DNA from: Acidimicrobiales bacterium
GTDB lineage: Bacteria; Actinomycetota; Acidimicrobiia; Acidimicrobiales; SZUA-35
Length of the DNA: 64,000 nucleotides
NCBI GenBank assembly: GCA_013003535.1
Contig: JABDIY010000167.1
Location: 38,203-102,202 of the forward strand
Direction of reading: 5' to 3'
The notes beneath the pieces are model-generated. The model saw only the letters and a program-made list of their open reading frames with translations. It was not told the origin of the DNA and did no database searches. A program made the position numbers and the translations under genes. The first letter of the stretch is position 1. Every line of letters begins with the position of its first letter. Of this stretch, positions 33,176-42,335 are shown one piece after another.

Positions 33176-33688
33176 ATGGGAGCCATGTCCCCGCCCGAAA
33201 GACCAACTCGCTCGAAGGTCGGGACTCGGCTACGGCTATGGGTTCTCTTGATCACACTGGCGATGACGGGCTGTGGCAGCACTGCCGACACAACAACCAC
33301 CGGCGAAACCGAACGACCCAGCGATGCTGGAGCTACCGCTCCCACCATGGCACAAGCCTCTGCGTCGGGCGAAACCGAGCTGTTCCCTGACGTCATCGGT
33401 GCCTCGGCCACCCAGGCCGCTGACGGCACCTGGACAATTTCGGCCACAATTTCCTCGCCCTATGACAGTCCAGACCGTTACGCCGACGCATGGCGGGTCG
33501 TGGGTCCCGACGGAACCGTGTTCGGCGAGCGAATCCTCACTCACGACCATGCATCGGAGCAACCGTTCACTCGTTCTCAGAACGGCATTACAATCCCCTC
33601 GCACATCACCGTGGTGACGATCGAAGGTCGTGATCAGCAAAGCGGTTGGGGCGGCACCACATTCGAGCTATCGCTGGGGGATCAATGA
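33176..33688 (+). CDS. Putative lipoprotein with C-terminal beta domain
   Basis: About 170 residues, beginning with a signal peptide (LRLWVLLITLAMTGC) that ends in a lipobox, so the protein should be anchored outside the membrane. A Thr-rich linker leads to a beta-rich domain containing DGTWTISATISSPYDSP, GPDGTVFGERILTHDH and EQPFTRS. The start is uncertain: ATG 33164, 33176 or 33185; 33176 has GGGG 4 bases before it. The stop overlaps the Ppx start as ATGA, so the two genes are coupled. No function can be assigned. Confidence 0.7.
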   Translation: MGAMSPPERPTRSKVGTRLRLWVLLITLAMTGCGSTADTTTTGETERPSDAGATAPTMAQASASGETELFPDVIGASATQAADGTWTISATISSPYDSPDRYADAWRVVGPDGTVFGERILTHDHASEQPFTRSQNGITIPSHITVVTIEGRDQQSGWGGTTFELSLGDQ

Positions 33689-35271
33689 CCGAAGAACATC
33701 AGAACAACGGGAACGACACCGATGGCTCCGAGCTGATCGCCGCAATCGACATCGGCACCAACTCGGTCCATCTTGTCGTTGCCCGCACGCTCGGAACATC
33801 GGGGTATGAAGTTGTGACCACCCAGAAGGAGGTGGTGCGGTTGGGCTCGGGCTCCGGTGACATGAAAGTGCTCGCCCCCGACGCGATCGACCGGGGCATC
33901 GCCGCATTGACGCGGATGACAGATGTAGCCCATAGCCTCGGCGCCACGGTGTATGCCGTCGCCACCAGCGCAGTGCGCGAGGCCACCAACCGGAACGCGT
34001 TCCTGGAGCGGGCCCGCACCGACGCTGGCATCGAAGTAGAGGTCATCAGCGGTTTCGAAGAAGCCCGGCTCATCCACCTTGGGATACTCAAGGCGCTGCC
34101 GGTGTTCGGAAAACGGATCATGGCCTTCGATATCGGCGGAGGCAGCACCGAGATCGTGGCCGGTGAAGGTTCCCAGTTGCTCGCCGCCCGCTCATTCCGG
34201 CTCGGCGCTATCCGGTTGACCGAACGGTTCTTCCCGGGTGGCATCATCGCGGACCCGAAAGCGGTTGCGCACTGCCGAGATTTCGTGCGGCAGACTCTTG
34301 CGGGTGTGAGGGTGGAGTTTGTTGGTCACCAGCCCGAACTGCTGATCGCATCGTCGGGAACTGCGGCCACGCTCACTGCAATGGCCGCCGCCCAGGAAGC
34401 CTTGGACCCTGCCAGCCTCAACGGTGCCACGGTCACAGCAGCACAACTGGACGACCTGGTGGAGCTCATCATCAAGACACCGCCCGCCAAACGGGGCCGC
34501 ATCCGGGGTCTGGACCGCAAGCGGAGCGACATCATCCTGGGTGGCGCCATCTTGGCCCAACAAGTTGTGGAGCTCAGCGGTCTGGACGGGTTCACCTACA
34601 GTGCGTTGGCCCTACGCGAGGGGGTCTTGGTGGACCGGTTACCCGGTGCCGCCGCGGACCATCTCCATGATTTACGGCGCGGCAATGTGGAACGTCTCGC
34701 GGAGCAACTCGATCCGGACGTTCACCACGCCAAACACTGCACCGCCCTGGCGCTGCAACTGTTCGACCGCACGCAGTCGATTCATGGCCTTGGTTCGGCT
34801 GATCGCGAACTGCTGGAGATGGCTGGCTTGCTCCACAACGTCGGGCTCTTCATCAGCCACAGCGGCCATCACAAGCACAGCTACTACGTGATAAGGAACT
34901 CCGAGCAGCTCACCGGCTTCAGCGACCGGGAGATCGAGCTGATCGCCCAGATCGCTCGCTATCACCGGAAGTCTCACCCATCGTCCGGCCATCAGCCGTT
35001 TGTGGAGCTATCGGACAAGGACAAGGGTCGAGTCCGCACCCTGGCAGGTCTTCTGCGCATCGCCATCGGACTCGATCGGCGCCATGTCGGCGCGGTAGGC
35101 ACAATCCGCGTTCTCCTGGGTGACGCCATAGAAATCGAGCCTTTGCCCAGTTCACAGGAAGTCGACCTCTCCGTTGAAGTTCATGCGGCCACGGAGCGAG
35201 TCAGTCTTCTGGCTGAGGCGTTGCAATGCAGCGTGCTGGTGTCGCTACCCTCCGCTGTTCCAACTACCTAG
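33685..35271 (+). CDS. ppx: Ppx/GppA phosphatase with HD domain (exopolyphosphatase-like)
   Basis: A 528-residue protein with an ASKHA-type Ppx/GppA domain: phosphate motif AAIDIGTNSVHLVVAR and FDIGGGSTEIVAGEG (second phosphate loop), plus GTAATLTAMAAA. The C-terminal half has an HD-like domain (MAGLLHNVGLFISHSGHHKH). It should hydrolyse polyphosphate or the gamma phosphate of pppGpp; the two cannot be separated from sequence alone. The start ATG 33685 follows a good SD (GGGGGATCA) and overlaps the lipoprotein stop. The longer form with HD is usual for exopolyphosphatases such as E. coli Ppx. Confidence 0.9.
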   Translation: MTEEHQNNGNDTDGSELIAAIDIGTNSVHLVVARTLGTSGYEVVTTQKEVVRLGSGSGDMKVLAPDAIDRGIAALTRMTDVAHSLGATVYAVATSAVREATNRNAFLERARTDAGIEVEVISGFEEARLIHLGILKALPVFGKRIMAFDIGGGSTEIVAGEGSQLLAARSFRLGAIRLTERFFPGGIIADPKAVAHCRDFVRQTLAGVRVEFVGHQPELLIASSGTAATLTAMAAAQEALDPASLNGATVTAAQLDDLVELIIKTPPAKRGRIRGLDRKRSDIILGGAILAQQVVELSGLDGFTYSALALREGVLVDRLPGAAADHLHDLRRGNVERLAEQLDPDVHHAKHCTALALQLFDRTQSIHGLGSADRELLEMAGLLHNVGLFISHSGHHKHSYYVIRNSEQLTGFSDREIELIAQIARYHRKSHPSSGHQPFVELSDKDKGRVRTLAGLLRIAIGLDRRHVGAVGTIRVLLGDAIEIEPLPSSQEVDLSVEVHAATERVSLLAEALQCSVLVSLPSAVPTT

Positions 35272-35393
35272 GTCGGCCACACCAACCTGCCCGTTAACAA
35301 CTGCCTATCCCCTAACTCCCGTCGGGCTGATAACCATGCGTTACCACGGTCCTCCGCCGACGTCCCCACGCCGACCACCCAGGAGAAATCTCA

Positions 35394-37040
35394 ATGAAGA
35401 CCAGCATCCGCAAGACCCTCGCCGTGTGTTCTCTCGCACTGATCTGTGCAACCACCGCGTTGGTAGCTCCCCCAGCCCAGGCGGACAGCAACTCCGTAGG
35501 GCCTCTCAGCACCGAGGAACAGTTCGTGGCACGCCAGTACGAGGATTTCCTGGGCCGAGCCCCGGATGCGGGTGGGCTCAATTTCTGGAGCGGCTTATTG
35601 GAAGGCGGCAGGTCCGGCTCCGAAGTAGTGGTGGCGCTCGCCAGCTCGCCCGAGTTCGAGGGCCGGATGGCACCCGTGGTCCGTCTCTACTACGCCTATT
35701 TCAGGCGTCCACCGAACTACAACGGGCTACGGTTCTGGGCCAACCAACTGGCCACCGGGTCCACCCGAATCGAAGTTTCCCAGGCATTCGCTGACGCTCC
35801 CGAGTTTGTTGTGACCTACGGGTCCCTTTCAGACGAGGAATTCATCAATCTGGTCTATCAGAACGTCCTGGAACGCCCAGCCGATGACAGCGGGCGGACC
35901 TACTGGTTGGGGCAGATGGCCGCCGGCGCCAACCGGGGTCAGGTCATGCTGGCGTTCAGCGAGGCCGCCGAATACCGGACCCGTATGGACCCGGTGGTCA
36001 AGGCCACGATGCTGTATGTGGGGTTGTTGCGACGCAAGCCCGACACCAACGGCCTGAACTACTGGGCTTCGGTTCTCCGCGACGGCGGCTCTTACCAGGC
36101 CGTGGTCGGCGGCTTCCTCACCGGCAACGAATACCGCAGCCGAATGGAAGCGCTCTATCCGCAGAAACAACCGCTCACGGGTGAGCGGGTCGCCACGGCC
36201 AGAACTGCCCGAGCGATCGCCGTCAAGGTGGACAACAAGGACTCGGCTCGCCCACAGAAGAACCTTCACCTCGCCGACATCGTGATCGAAGAAGAAGTGG
36301 AGTACAGCATCACCCGTTTCATCGCTATCTATCACAGCGAGATCCCGCCAATAGTGGGACCCACTCGATCGGTCCGGACCACCGATTTCGGGGTACTAGG
36401 GGCCTACAACACGCCGCTTCTGATCACGAGCGGCGGCAATTCCACCGTCCTGCAGATCCTGTCCGAATTCGATGGCACCGCAGTGCTGAATCGAAACGAA
36501 AAAACCGTGCCGGCGGCGTACTTCCGAAACAACAGCCGGCCAGCGCCTCATAACCTTTACGCCCGGACCGCCACCATTCTGGGCAGCGCCCCGGCGGGCT
36601 CGGCCCCCCAGGCAATCTTCCGATACCGAGAGCCCGGGGTTCGTTCCAGCGTCGGTGCTGCAACGAACGGCGTGCGGATCGACTTCGGCGCCAACGATGT
36701 GAGCTACAGGTGGGATCCCTTTGCCAGGGGTTGGCAGCGGACCCAGAACGGCCGAGTTCACAGCATGGACGATGGCACGATCATCGCTCCCGACAACGTG
36801 GTGGTTCAAGAGACCAAGTACGTGCCCAGCATCGCCGACGGCAATACTCCGGAAGCGATCAGCGCCGGTGGCGGCCGCGTCCACGTCTACACCGATGGCA
36901 AGTACATCACCGGTACATGGACCCGCCCCACGGTCGCTGATCCCACCACGTTGACCGACGACAACGGCAACCCCATCCTGCTTACCCCCGGTGAGACCTG
37001 GGTTGCTCTCGCTCGACCCGAATTCATTACCCAACGCTGA
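35394..37040 (+). CDS. Secreted protein with four DUF4214 repeats and a DUF3048 domain
   Basis: A 548-residue exported protein. The signal peptide (LAVCSLALICATTALV) ends near PPAQADS. Four DUF4214-like repeats follow (about residues 36-255), each with an R-x-P-D/N...GL-x-F/YW core: EDFLGRAPDAGGLNFW, YAYFRRPPNYNGLRFW, QNVLERPADDSGRTYW and VGLLRRKPDTNGLNYW. The C-terminal half (about 270-548) is a DUF3048/YerB-like domain: IAVKVDNKDSARPQ, IVIEEEVEYSITRF, VGPTRSVRTTDF. The SD AGGAGAAA precedes the ATG by 7 bases, so this is a leadered, well translated gene. I infer a cell-surface role; the combination is unusual. Confidence 0.86.
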   Translation: MKTSIRKTLAVCSLALICATTALVAPPAQADSNSVGPLSTEEQFVARQYEDFLGRAPDAGGLNFWSGLLEGGRSGSEVVVALASSPEFEGRMAPVVRLYYAYFRRPPNYNGLRFWANQLATGSTRIEVSQAFADAPEFVVTYGSLSDEEFINLVYQNVLERPADDSGRTYWLGQMAAGANRGQVMLAFSEAAEYRTRMDPVVKATMLYVGLLRRKPDTNGLNYWASVLRDGGSYQAVVGGFLTGNEYRSRMEALYPQKQPLTGERVATARTARAIAVKVDNKDSARPQKNLHLADIVIEEEVEYSITRFIAIYHSEIPPIVGPTRSVRTTDFGVLGAYNTPLLITSGGNSTVLQILSEFDGTAVLNRNEKTVPAAYFRNNSRPAPHNLYARTATILGSAPAGSAPQAIFRYREPGVRSSVGAATNGVRIDFGANDVSYRWDPFARGWQRTQNGRVHSMDDGTIIAPDNVVVQETKYVPSIADGNTPEAISAGGGRVHVYTDGKYITGTWTRPTVADPTTLTDDNGNPILLTPGETWVALARPEFITQR

Positions 37041-37047
37041 TCTGGCC

Positions 37048-37845
37048 GTGAGTTGGATCGTCCGGGTTCGCTGTGCCGCCGCGCTCAGCGAACCCGTCAC
37101 GACCCTGGCGATCATCCACAACACCACCGGCATCGCCGAGACGACGGCACCAAACCGAGACTCGCAGATAGAAGTCCTCGCCGGGTTCGACGACTACGCA
37201 CATGCCGATTCCTTCGCGGCTGCAGCAGCCGATTTTGAGATCGAGAGCACTTCGGTCCAGACGGTGTCCAGCGAGGACTGGGCCCAAACCCACACCAGCA
37301 CGGTGACCTTCGGCGGCGCCACCCTCCACCTCGAAGTCGGAACCGCGTTCGGTCACGGCGCTCACCCAACCACCGCCCTCGCTCTTGCGGCACTTGCCCA
37401 CCTGAGGGTGACACCGGCAAGTAGTACCTTGCTCGATGTCGGATGCGGCACTGGCGTGCTGAGCATCGCCGCCGCCGTTCAGGGCTTCACCGCCACCGGC
37501 TGCGACGTTGATCCAGAGGCGGTAGCGATCGCCACCCGAAACGCCCAACGCAACCGGGTAGCTGCGACGGTGAGTTTTGTTGCCGCTTCGCCTACTCAAC
37601 TGGCAACTCCCCAATGGATTCGAGGCTCGACCGGCTTCAGCGTGATCGTTGCCAACACGCTGATCGGAGTGCACGAGTCCGAAGCCGCAGCAATTCAGGC
37701 GCTGGCGTCGCCAACGGCAACGCTCATCATCAGCGGCCTGCTGAACGAGCACGTATCACGAGCCCGGGCGGCCTATCCCTCGTTCGAATTGACCAGTACG
37801 ACGACCCGGGACCAGTGGGTGCTCTTGCAGGGCGCCCGCCGCTAA
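37048..37845 (+). CDS. PrmA-like class I SAM-dependent methyltransferase
   Basis: A 265-residue protein with the layout of ribosomal protein L11 methyltransferase: an N-terminal ferredoxin-like domain and a C-terminal SAM domain with motif I LLDVGCGTGVLSIAAA, the acidic end of strand 2 TGCDVDPEAVAIA and VIVANTLIG near the NPPY-like position. FGHGAHPTTALALAAL is the typical PrmA segment before motif I. The N-terminal domain is divergent, so the target could differ from L11. GTG 37048 is chosen, 7 bases after the preceding stop. It overlaps the convergent kinase gene by 4 bases. Confidence 0.82.
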   Translation: MSWIVRVRCAAALSEPVTTLAIIHNTTGIAETTAPNRDSQIEVLAGFDDYAHADSFAAAAADFEIESTSVQTVSSEDWAQTHTSTVTFGGATLHLEVGTAFGHGAHPTTALALAALAHLRVTPASSTLLDVGCGTGVLSIAAAVQGFTATGCDVDPEAVAIATRNAQRNRVAATVSFVAASPTQLATPQWIRGSTGFSVIVANTLIGVHESEAAAIQALASPTATLIISGLLNEHVSRARAAYPSFELTSTTTRDQWVLLQGARR

Positions 37846-38888
37846 GCCGAAAGACCGCTGGCGATATCGAAGGCGCTGGCGGCGAGGGCATCGATCTGAA
37901 TCTTGAATGCGTCCAGATCCACCTCGTTGTCGAGAGCCCCCTTCATGTAGCGACTCATGACCCCCTCTACGATGGCAGCGAGACGCCAGAACTGGAACGA
38001 CCGGTAATAGTCCGCATTCTCAACGTCGAAGCCTGTCTTTTCACCGTAGCGGGCGATCAACTCTTCCCGGGAGATGAACCCGCCGTCGGAAGTAGGGAAC
38101 GAAGTGGCCCCAGCGATCTGATCCTCGCCAGGCAGGATCCAATTGTTCAACAGGTAGCCCAGATCGGCGAGCGGGTCGCCAAGGGTGCACAACTCCCAGT
38201 CCAGCACGGCGGCAACCGTGCCGGTGGCGGGGGTCACGAGCATGTTGCCGAGCCGATAGTCGCCGTGCACCACCGTGTTGTATCTCTCCTCCGGAAGTGC
38301 GTCCATCAACAGCTCGAAGGTCCGGTCCATCTCCACCAGCTCCCGAGTCTTGGATTTCTCCCACTGTCCTTGCCACCGTTTCAGCTGCCGCTCCAGGTAC
38401 CCCGATCGCCGCCCGAGATCCCCAAGGCCGATCTCATCCGGATCAGCGCCGTGGAGGGCAGCGAGCGTGTCGACGACCGAATAGCTCAAGGCCTTCCGTT
38501 GGTTCATGGGAATGGCCTCGGCGGTGATTTCGCGATCATGCAAGACCACGCCGTCCACGAAGTCCATTACATAAAACGGTGCGCCGTTCACGGCGACATC
38601 GGTACAGAGGCCAAAGGTCTCGGGGGTCGCTACCTCGGTTGGGCCAAAGGCCGTGATCACCCGGTACTCCCGCTCCATGTCGTGCGCGGTAGCGAGGACG
38701 GCGGTGAGCGGTGGTCGGCGGAGGACCAGTCTTCGCCCTGCGGCATCGGCTACCGCGAACGTCAGGTTGCTGTGTCCGCCGGCGATCGGCGAGAACGAAA
38801 AAGGGGGGTTCACGCCCGGGATCGTTTCCACCATCCATTCGGTGACCGTGTCGATCTGGATTCCGGGGATCTCCGACGTGGTGTTCAC
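37842..38888 (-). CDS. Aminoglycoside phosphotransferase-fold kinase (acyl-CoA dehydrogenase-associated type)
   Basis: A 348-residue APH/choline-kinase fold protein. The catalytic loop VVHGDYRLGNMLV and the metal-binding AAVLDWELCTLGDPLADL are intact. This variant is common in actinobacteria next to fatty-acid oxidation genes (FadE36-associated), and the eukaryotic ACAD10/11 proteins carry a similar domain. It probably phosphorylates a hydroxyl group on a lipid or small metabolite rather than an antibiotic. Start GTG 38888, with TACCAA 7 bases upstream. The LLM oxidoreductase lies upstream on the same strand. Confidence 0.86.
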   Translation of the reverse strand: MNTTSEIPGIQIDTVTEWMVETIPGVNPPFSFSPIAGGHSNLTFAVADAAGRRLVLRRPPLTAVLATAHDMEREYRVITAFGPTEVATPETFGLCTDVAVNGAPFYVMDFVDGVVLHDREITAEAIPMNQRKALSYSVVDTLAALHGADPDEIGLGDLGRRSGYLERQLKRWQGQWEKSKTRELVEMDRTFELLMDALPEERYNTVVHGDYRLGNMLVTPATGTVAAVLDWELCTLGDPLADLGYLLNNWILPGEDQIAGATSFPTSDGGFISREELIARYGEKTGFDVENADYYRSFQFWRLAAIVEGVMSRYMKGALDNEVDLDAFKIQIDALAASAFDIASGLSA

Positions 38889-38949
38889 AGATGCTTTGGT
38901 AGCACAGCGAAGCGCACAGCCGCGAACGTTGGGCCGCGGGCGCTGGTGT

Positions 38950-39996
38950 TCACGCCAGGGCTGCGCCGAACAACTCCAACATGTTGGGCGGGCCGCTGAG
39001 CATGAACGTGGTGATACAGGTCTTTCGCCATTCGGTCAGTTCTTCTTGGATCTTGGGTATCGGTCCCACGAGGGCCACGTCCTCCACCATCTTCAGGGGG
39101 ACCGATGCGATCGCTTCGTCCTTTCGCCCCGCCATGTAGAGCTCCTGGATCTTGGTCGCTTCGGCCTCATAGCCCATCCGGACAAACACATCGAAATGGA
39201 AGTTGACCTCCTTGGCTCCCATGCCACCGGCATAAAGAGCAAGGACGGGACGGATCCGATCCGCGGCTTTTTCAACGTCATCATCAGGGGAAACCCACAA
39301 AGGAGAACAGACCTGGAACCGATCCCCTTTCCCCGGATCACCGGCCGCTTCAAAGCCGATCTTCAGGCGATCGCGATACCAGGCGTCTTCCTTCGGTGTG
39401 AAGAACAACGGCAGCCAGCCGTCGCAGATTTCGGCGGCCAGCGAGACATTCTTTGGCCCCTCGGCGGCGAGGTAGACGGGAATGTCCGGCCGGTACGGGT
39501 GCAGGGTGGACTTGAGCGGCTTGCCCAGCCCGGTCCCTCCGTCCAACGGGAGTTGATAGTGCTCGCCGTTGAACTCAACCGGTCCTTGGCGAGCAAAGAT
39601 TTCTCGCATGATCGCAACGTACTCCCGGGTCCTGGCCAATGGCCTGGGGTAGGCCTGCCCGTACCACCCCTCCACCACCTGGGGGCCCGACGCCCCGATA
39701 CCCAGGATCATGCGGCCACCAGACAGGTGGTCCATGGTCATGGCTGCCATGGCCGTGGCGGCCGGCGTTCGAGCCGACATCTGAGCAATGCCCGTTCCCA
39801 ACTTGACATTCTTGGTGTTGGCGCCCCACCACGCCAGAGGGGTGAAGCAATCCGAACCGTAGGCCTCGGCCGTCCAGACCGAATCGAAACCGAGTCGATC
39901 AGCCTCCATGACTCCCTCGAAGGCGTCCTCGGGAGGTCCGGCGCTCCAATACCCCACCGAATATGCCAGCTTAATACTTCTGTCCTGAGACGTCAC
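38950..39996 (-). CDS. LLM-class F420-dependent oxidoreductase (Rv3520c-like)
   Basis: A 348-residue luciferase-like monooxygenase fold protein of the actinobacterial TIGR03559/Rv3520c type, expected to use coenzyme F420. Seen: KLAYSVGYWSAGPPEDAF, EADRLGFDSVWTAEAYGSD, LGTGIAQMSARTPAATAM, and DHLSGGRMILGIGASGPQV, the characteristic LLM segment. The substrate is unknown. GTG 39996 is chosen since TACCGT lies exactly 7 bases before it; the 10-residue longer frame to 40026 overlaps the surE stop. It is consistent with F420 chemistry at the left edge of the window. Confidence 0.88.
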   Translation of the reverse strand: MTSQDRSIKLAYSVGYWSAGPPEDAFEGVMEADRLGFDSVWTAEAYGSDCFTPLAWWGANTKNVKLGTGIAQMSARTPAATAMAAMTMDHLSGGRMILGIGASGPQVVEGWYGQAYPRPLARTREYVAIMREIFARQGPVEFNGEHYQLPLDGGTGLGKPLKSTLHPYRPDIPVYLAAEGPKNVSLAAEICDGWLPLFFTPKEDAWYRDRLKIGFEAAGDPGKGDRFQVCSPLWVSPDDDVEKAADRIRPVLALYAGGMGAKEVNFHFDVFVRMGYEAEATKIQELYMAGRKDEAIASVPLKMVEDVALVGPIPKIQEELTEWRKTCITTFMLSGPPNMLELFGAALA

Positions 39997-40003
39997 GGAT
40001 CCG

Positions 40004-40009
40004 ACGGTA
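40004..40009 (-). promoter_or_regulatory. Predicted -10 element of the LLM oxidoreductase gene (leaderless)
   Basis: Minus-strand TACCGT followed by 7 bases and GTG 39996. It sits between this gene and surE, which ends at 40027. Confidence 0.6.
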
Positions 40010-40026
40010 GGGCAGCGCCCGGTCAT

Positions 40027-40875
40027 TTACGAAACCGGCGAATCGATCCCGAGATGTGAAAAGTCGATTGGTGAGGTCACATCGGTCATTCCCCGGAGGT
40101 GACCGACCCAGGTGGCCGACAGGAGACCGTCAGCCACGGCGGCAACATCGCTACCGGGCTCTCCGGTCCACTTAGTTCCCCAGTTGATCTTGACCTCGTA
40201 GGAATTGGTGTGTCCCGCGATGGGGATCAGCTGGGCGGCGGTGGTCTCTTCTGGTGGGTGGACGGCAACGGTGGTCCACATCATGGAATCGATTTCGCCC
40301 AACGGCTTGTCCGGTATGTTCAAGTTCAACACGCCCGGCTCTGGCATCGGCGATTCCAGCAGAGGCTTGGTGGCCGCCGCGGCGATCGTGGCGGCCGTGG
40401 TCCAATCAATGGCGGCGATGGCCTCGTCCCACGACTGACCGGTTGTGATGTACTTCTGGAGCGCTTGGCTGACCGCGATTCCCGGGACTCCGCCATTACG
40501 GCCGGTGAGGCAGGCGCCGATGGTCCCGGAGTGGTAGACGCTACGCCCCACATTGGCGCCGGGGTTGATACCGCTCACGATGATGTCAGGCTGCACCGGA
40601 AAGGCCCCCATCCTGGCAAACAACACGCAGAGTGCCGGCGGACCGTTCACAGCCCAAACGTTGTTGGATCCGGGCAGATCGGGAATCAACCGCCGGTGCG
40701 CCTCAGGCTTGATATCGAAGATCGAGCCGATCGCCGAACTCGACCCGCTGAATTCCTGATCGGGGGCCACCACGGTGACGTCGCCGTGCTCGGCTACCGC
40801 ACACGCCAAGGCGTGGAGACCGAGGGAGTCGATCCCATCGTCATTGGTAACGAGGATCTGGGGTCGCCGTGACAT
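40027..40875 (-). CDS. surE: 5'/3'-nucleotidase SurE
   Basis: A 282-residue SurE-family metal-dependent nucleotidase. The N-terminal motif ILVTNDDGIDSLGLHAL holds the metal-binding DD, followed by VVAPDQEFSGSSSAI and IIVSGINPGANVG (the Asn/Ser metal and phosphate site). It is thought to dephosphorylate nucleoside monophosphates and short polyphosphates. ATG 40875 is chosen from TATCGT 8 bases upstream; the 50-residue upstream extension is not protein-like. It is divergent from the glycine riboswitch transcript. Confidence 0.9.
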   Translation of the reverse strand: MSRRPQILVTNDDGIDSLGLHALACAVAEHGDVTVVAPDQEFSGSSSAIGSIFDIKPEAHRRLIPDLPGSNNVWAVNGPPALCVLFARMGAFPVQPDIIVSGINPGANVGRSVYHSGTIGACLTGRNGGVPGIAVSQALQKYITTGQSWDEAIAAIDWTTAATIAAAATKPLLESPMPEPGVLNLNIPDKPLGEIDSMMWTTVAVHPPEETTAAQLIPIAGHTNSYEVKINWGTKWTGEPGSDVAAVADGLLSATWVGHLRGMTDVTSPIDFSHLGIDSPVS

Positions 40876-40883
40876 AGCGGACC

Positions 40884-40889
40884 ACGATA
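40884..40889 (-). promoter_or_regulatory. Predicted -10 element of surE (leaderless)
   Basis: Minus-strand TATCGT followed by 8 bases and ATG 40875, with no Shine-Dalgarno sequence. Confidence 0.55.
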
Positions 40890-40977
40890 CGAGACCCAGC
40901 CCCTGATGGGTCGTTGACGGGGCACAAGAGATGAAGGGTGCCATCCGGGATCGTGCTAGCCTCCGAGATGAATCGCC

Positions 40978-41170
40978 AAGCAATGTGGGAGAGCGCTGGT
41001 CCCATCCCAGCCGCCGAAGGAGCAACCACCCCGGAAACTCTCAGGCCCCCGTACCGCAATGTGATCGATTCCTCTGGAGAGCAACGGAGGGAGCAATCCC
41101 CAACCGTTCACCGACGGGGCAAACGCACAAAATATTTGCGTCCATCTCTCAGGTACCTGTGACAGAGGGG
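40978..41170 (+). ncRNA. Tandem glycine riboswitch
   Basis: Two consecutive glycine aptamers in the leader of gcvT. Aptamer 1 has GGGAGAGCGCTGG (40987), GCCGAAGGAGCAA (41012) and the GGAAACTCTCAGG segment (41032) ending in GTACCGC. Aptamer 2 starts CCTCTGGAGAGC (41071), has ACCGACGGGGCAAAC (41110), ATCTCTCAGGTACC (41144), and closes with GTGACAGAGG (41159-41168), which pairs with CCTCTGG as P1. A TAGCCT at 40957-40962 is a plausible -10, putting the RNA start near 40969. P1's AGAGG (41164-41168) could alternatively pair with CCTCT (41184-41188), but I cannot settle the switching mechanism. It should raise glycine cleavage expression when glycine is high. Confidence 0.93.
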
Positions 41171-41206
41171 GTTGTCCACCACACCTCTTCTTAAGGTACG
41201 CCCGCC

Positions 41207-42334
41207 ATGCCAGAGACCAGTCCTCAGTCGGAGAACCTCCGCACCACCCCGTTGCATGATCTGCACGTTGAGCTCGGCGCTCGCCTCGTGCCCTTCGCCG
41301 GGTGGGAAATGCCCATCCAATACGAAGGGGTGGTGGCGGAACACAACCAGGTGCGCTCCTCAGCCGGGCTCTTCGACGTTGCCCATATGGCGGTGGTGGA
41401 GTTGTGGGGTGACAACCCCGCTCTCGCTCTGGAATCGGTCACACCGGCCGGGTACACCACGCTCGCCGAAGGGAAGCAGCGCTATGGCCTCTTCACCAAC
41501 GACGACGGTGGTGTGATCGATGACTTCATGGGCATCAATTGGGGTGATCATTTCACGCTGGTGGTCAACGCTTCCCGAGCGGAGGTGGACATTGCCCACC
41601 TGAAGGCCCGTTTGGGGCCGCTCGATATCGAGGTAATTCCGAAGCCGGAGATCTCGCTGCTGGCGCTCCAGGGCCCAGCAGCCGCTTCGGTTGTCATCGG
41701 CTTTGACCAATCGCTCGAAGACACGGTCTTCCTGGATGCACGCATGGCCACCGTCGGGGGGATTCCGGTAGCGGCATTCCGAGCCGGGTATACCGGTGAG
41801 GACGGTTTCGAACTGGCAGTGGCCTCGGAGCATGCCGATCAGCTGGCCCGGCTGTTGTTGGCCGATGACCGGGTCAAGCCGGCCGGACTCGGTGCCCGGG
41901 ACACGCTCCGACTCGAGGCTGGTCTGTGTCTCTACGGCAACGATCTCGACGAAACCACCTCGCCGGTTGAAGCCGACCTCAAATGGACCATTCCCAAACG
42001 GCGTCGTGAAGAAGCAGATTTCCCCGGGGCAACCCGAATCCTTCAGGAATGGGAAACCGGGCCAAGCCGCATTCGCGTTGGTCTGCAACCGGAAGGTCGT
42101 CGACCGGTTCGAGATCACGCAACCCTCCGCCATGCCGGCGGACCTGAGGCCGTCGGCGTCGTGAGCAGTGGTGGTTTCGGACCCACCGTGGAAGCACCGG
42201 TTGCCATGGGTTATGTCCCCTCCGATCTGGCCGAGATCGGAACCGAATTCTGGGCCGATGTACGAGGCAACGATGTTGTCTGCCACGTGGCCCCCCTGCC
42301 CTTTGTTCCCCACCGCTTTCATCGAGGTAACTGA
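41207..42334 (+). CDS. gcvT: Glycine cleavage system T protein (aminomethyltransferase)
   Basis: A 375-residue GcvT that transfers the methylene group from the aminomethyl-lipoyl H protein to tetrahydrofolate and releases ammonia. Typical segments: [58 protein letters not shown] and [17 protein letters not shown]. The start ATG 41207 lies 36 bases after the riboswitch, with AAGG at 41193-41196 as a weak SD. gcvP follows after one base. No gcvH is in this operon or elsewhere in the window. Confidence 0.95.
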   Translation: MPETSPQSENLRTTPLHDLHVELGARLVPFAGWEMPIQYEGVVAEHNQVRSSAGLFDVAHMAVVELWGDNPALALESVTPAGYTTLAEGKQRYGLFTNDDGGVIDDFMGINWGDHFTLVVNASRAEVDIAHLKARLGPLDIEVIPKPEISLLALQGPAAASVVIGFDQSLEDTVFLDARMATVGGIPVAAFRAGYTGEDGFELAVASEHADQLARLLLADDRVKPAGLGARDTLRLEAGLCLYGNDLDETTSPVEADLKWTIPKRRREEADFPGATRILQEWETGPSRIRVGLQPEGRRPVRDHATLRHAGGPEAVGVVSSGGFGPTVEAPVAMGYVPSDLAEIGTEFWADVRGNDVVCHVAPLPFVPHRFHRGN

Positions 42335-42335
42335 C

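Noticed and set aside
37614..40059. Two long plus-strand frames across the APH kinase and LLM genes
   Set aside because: Both are antisense to genes with clear catalytic motifs and show no domain or start signal of their own.
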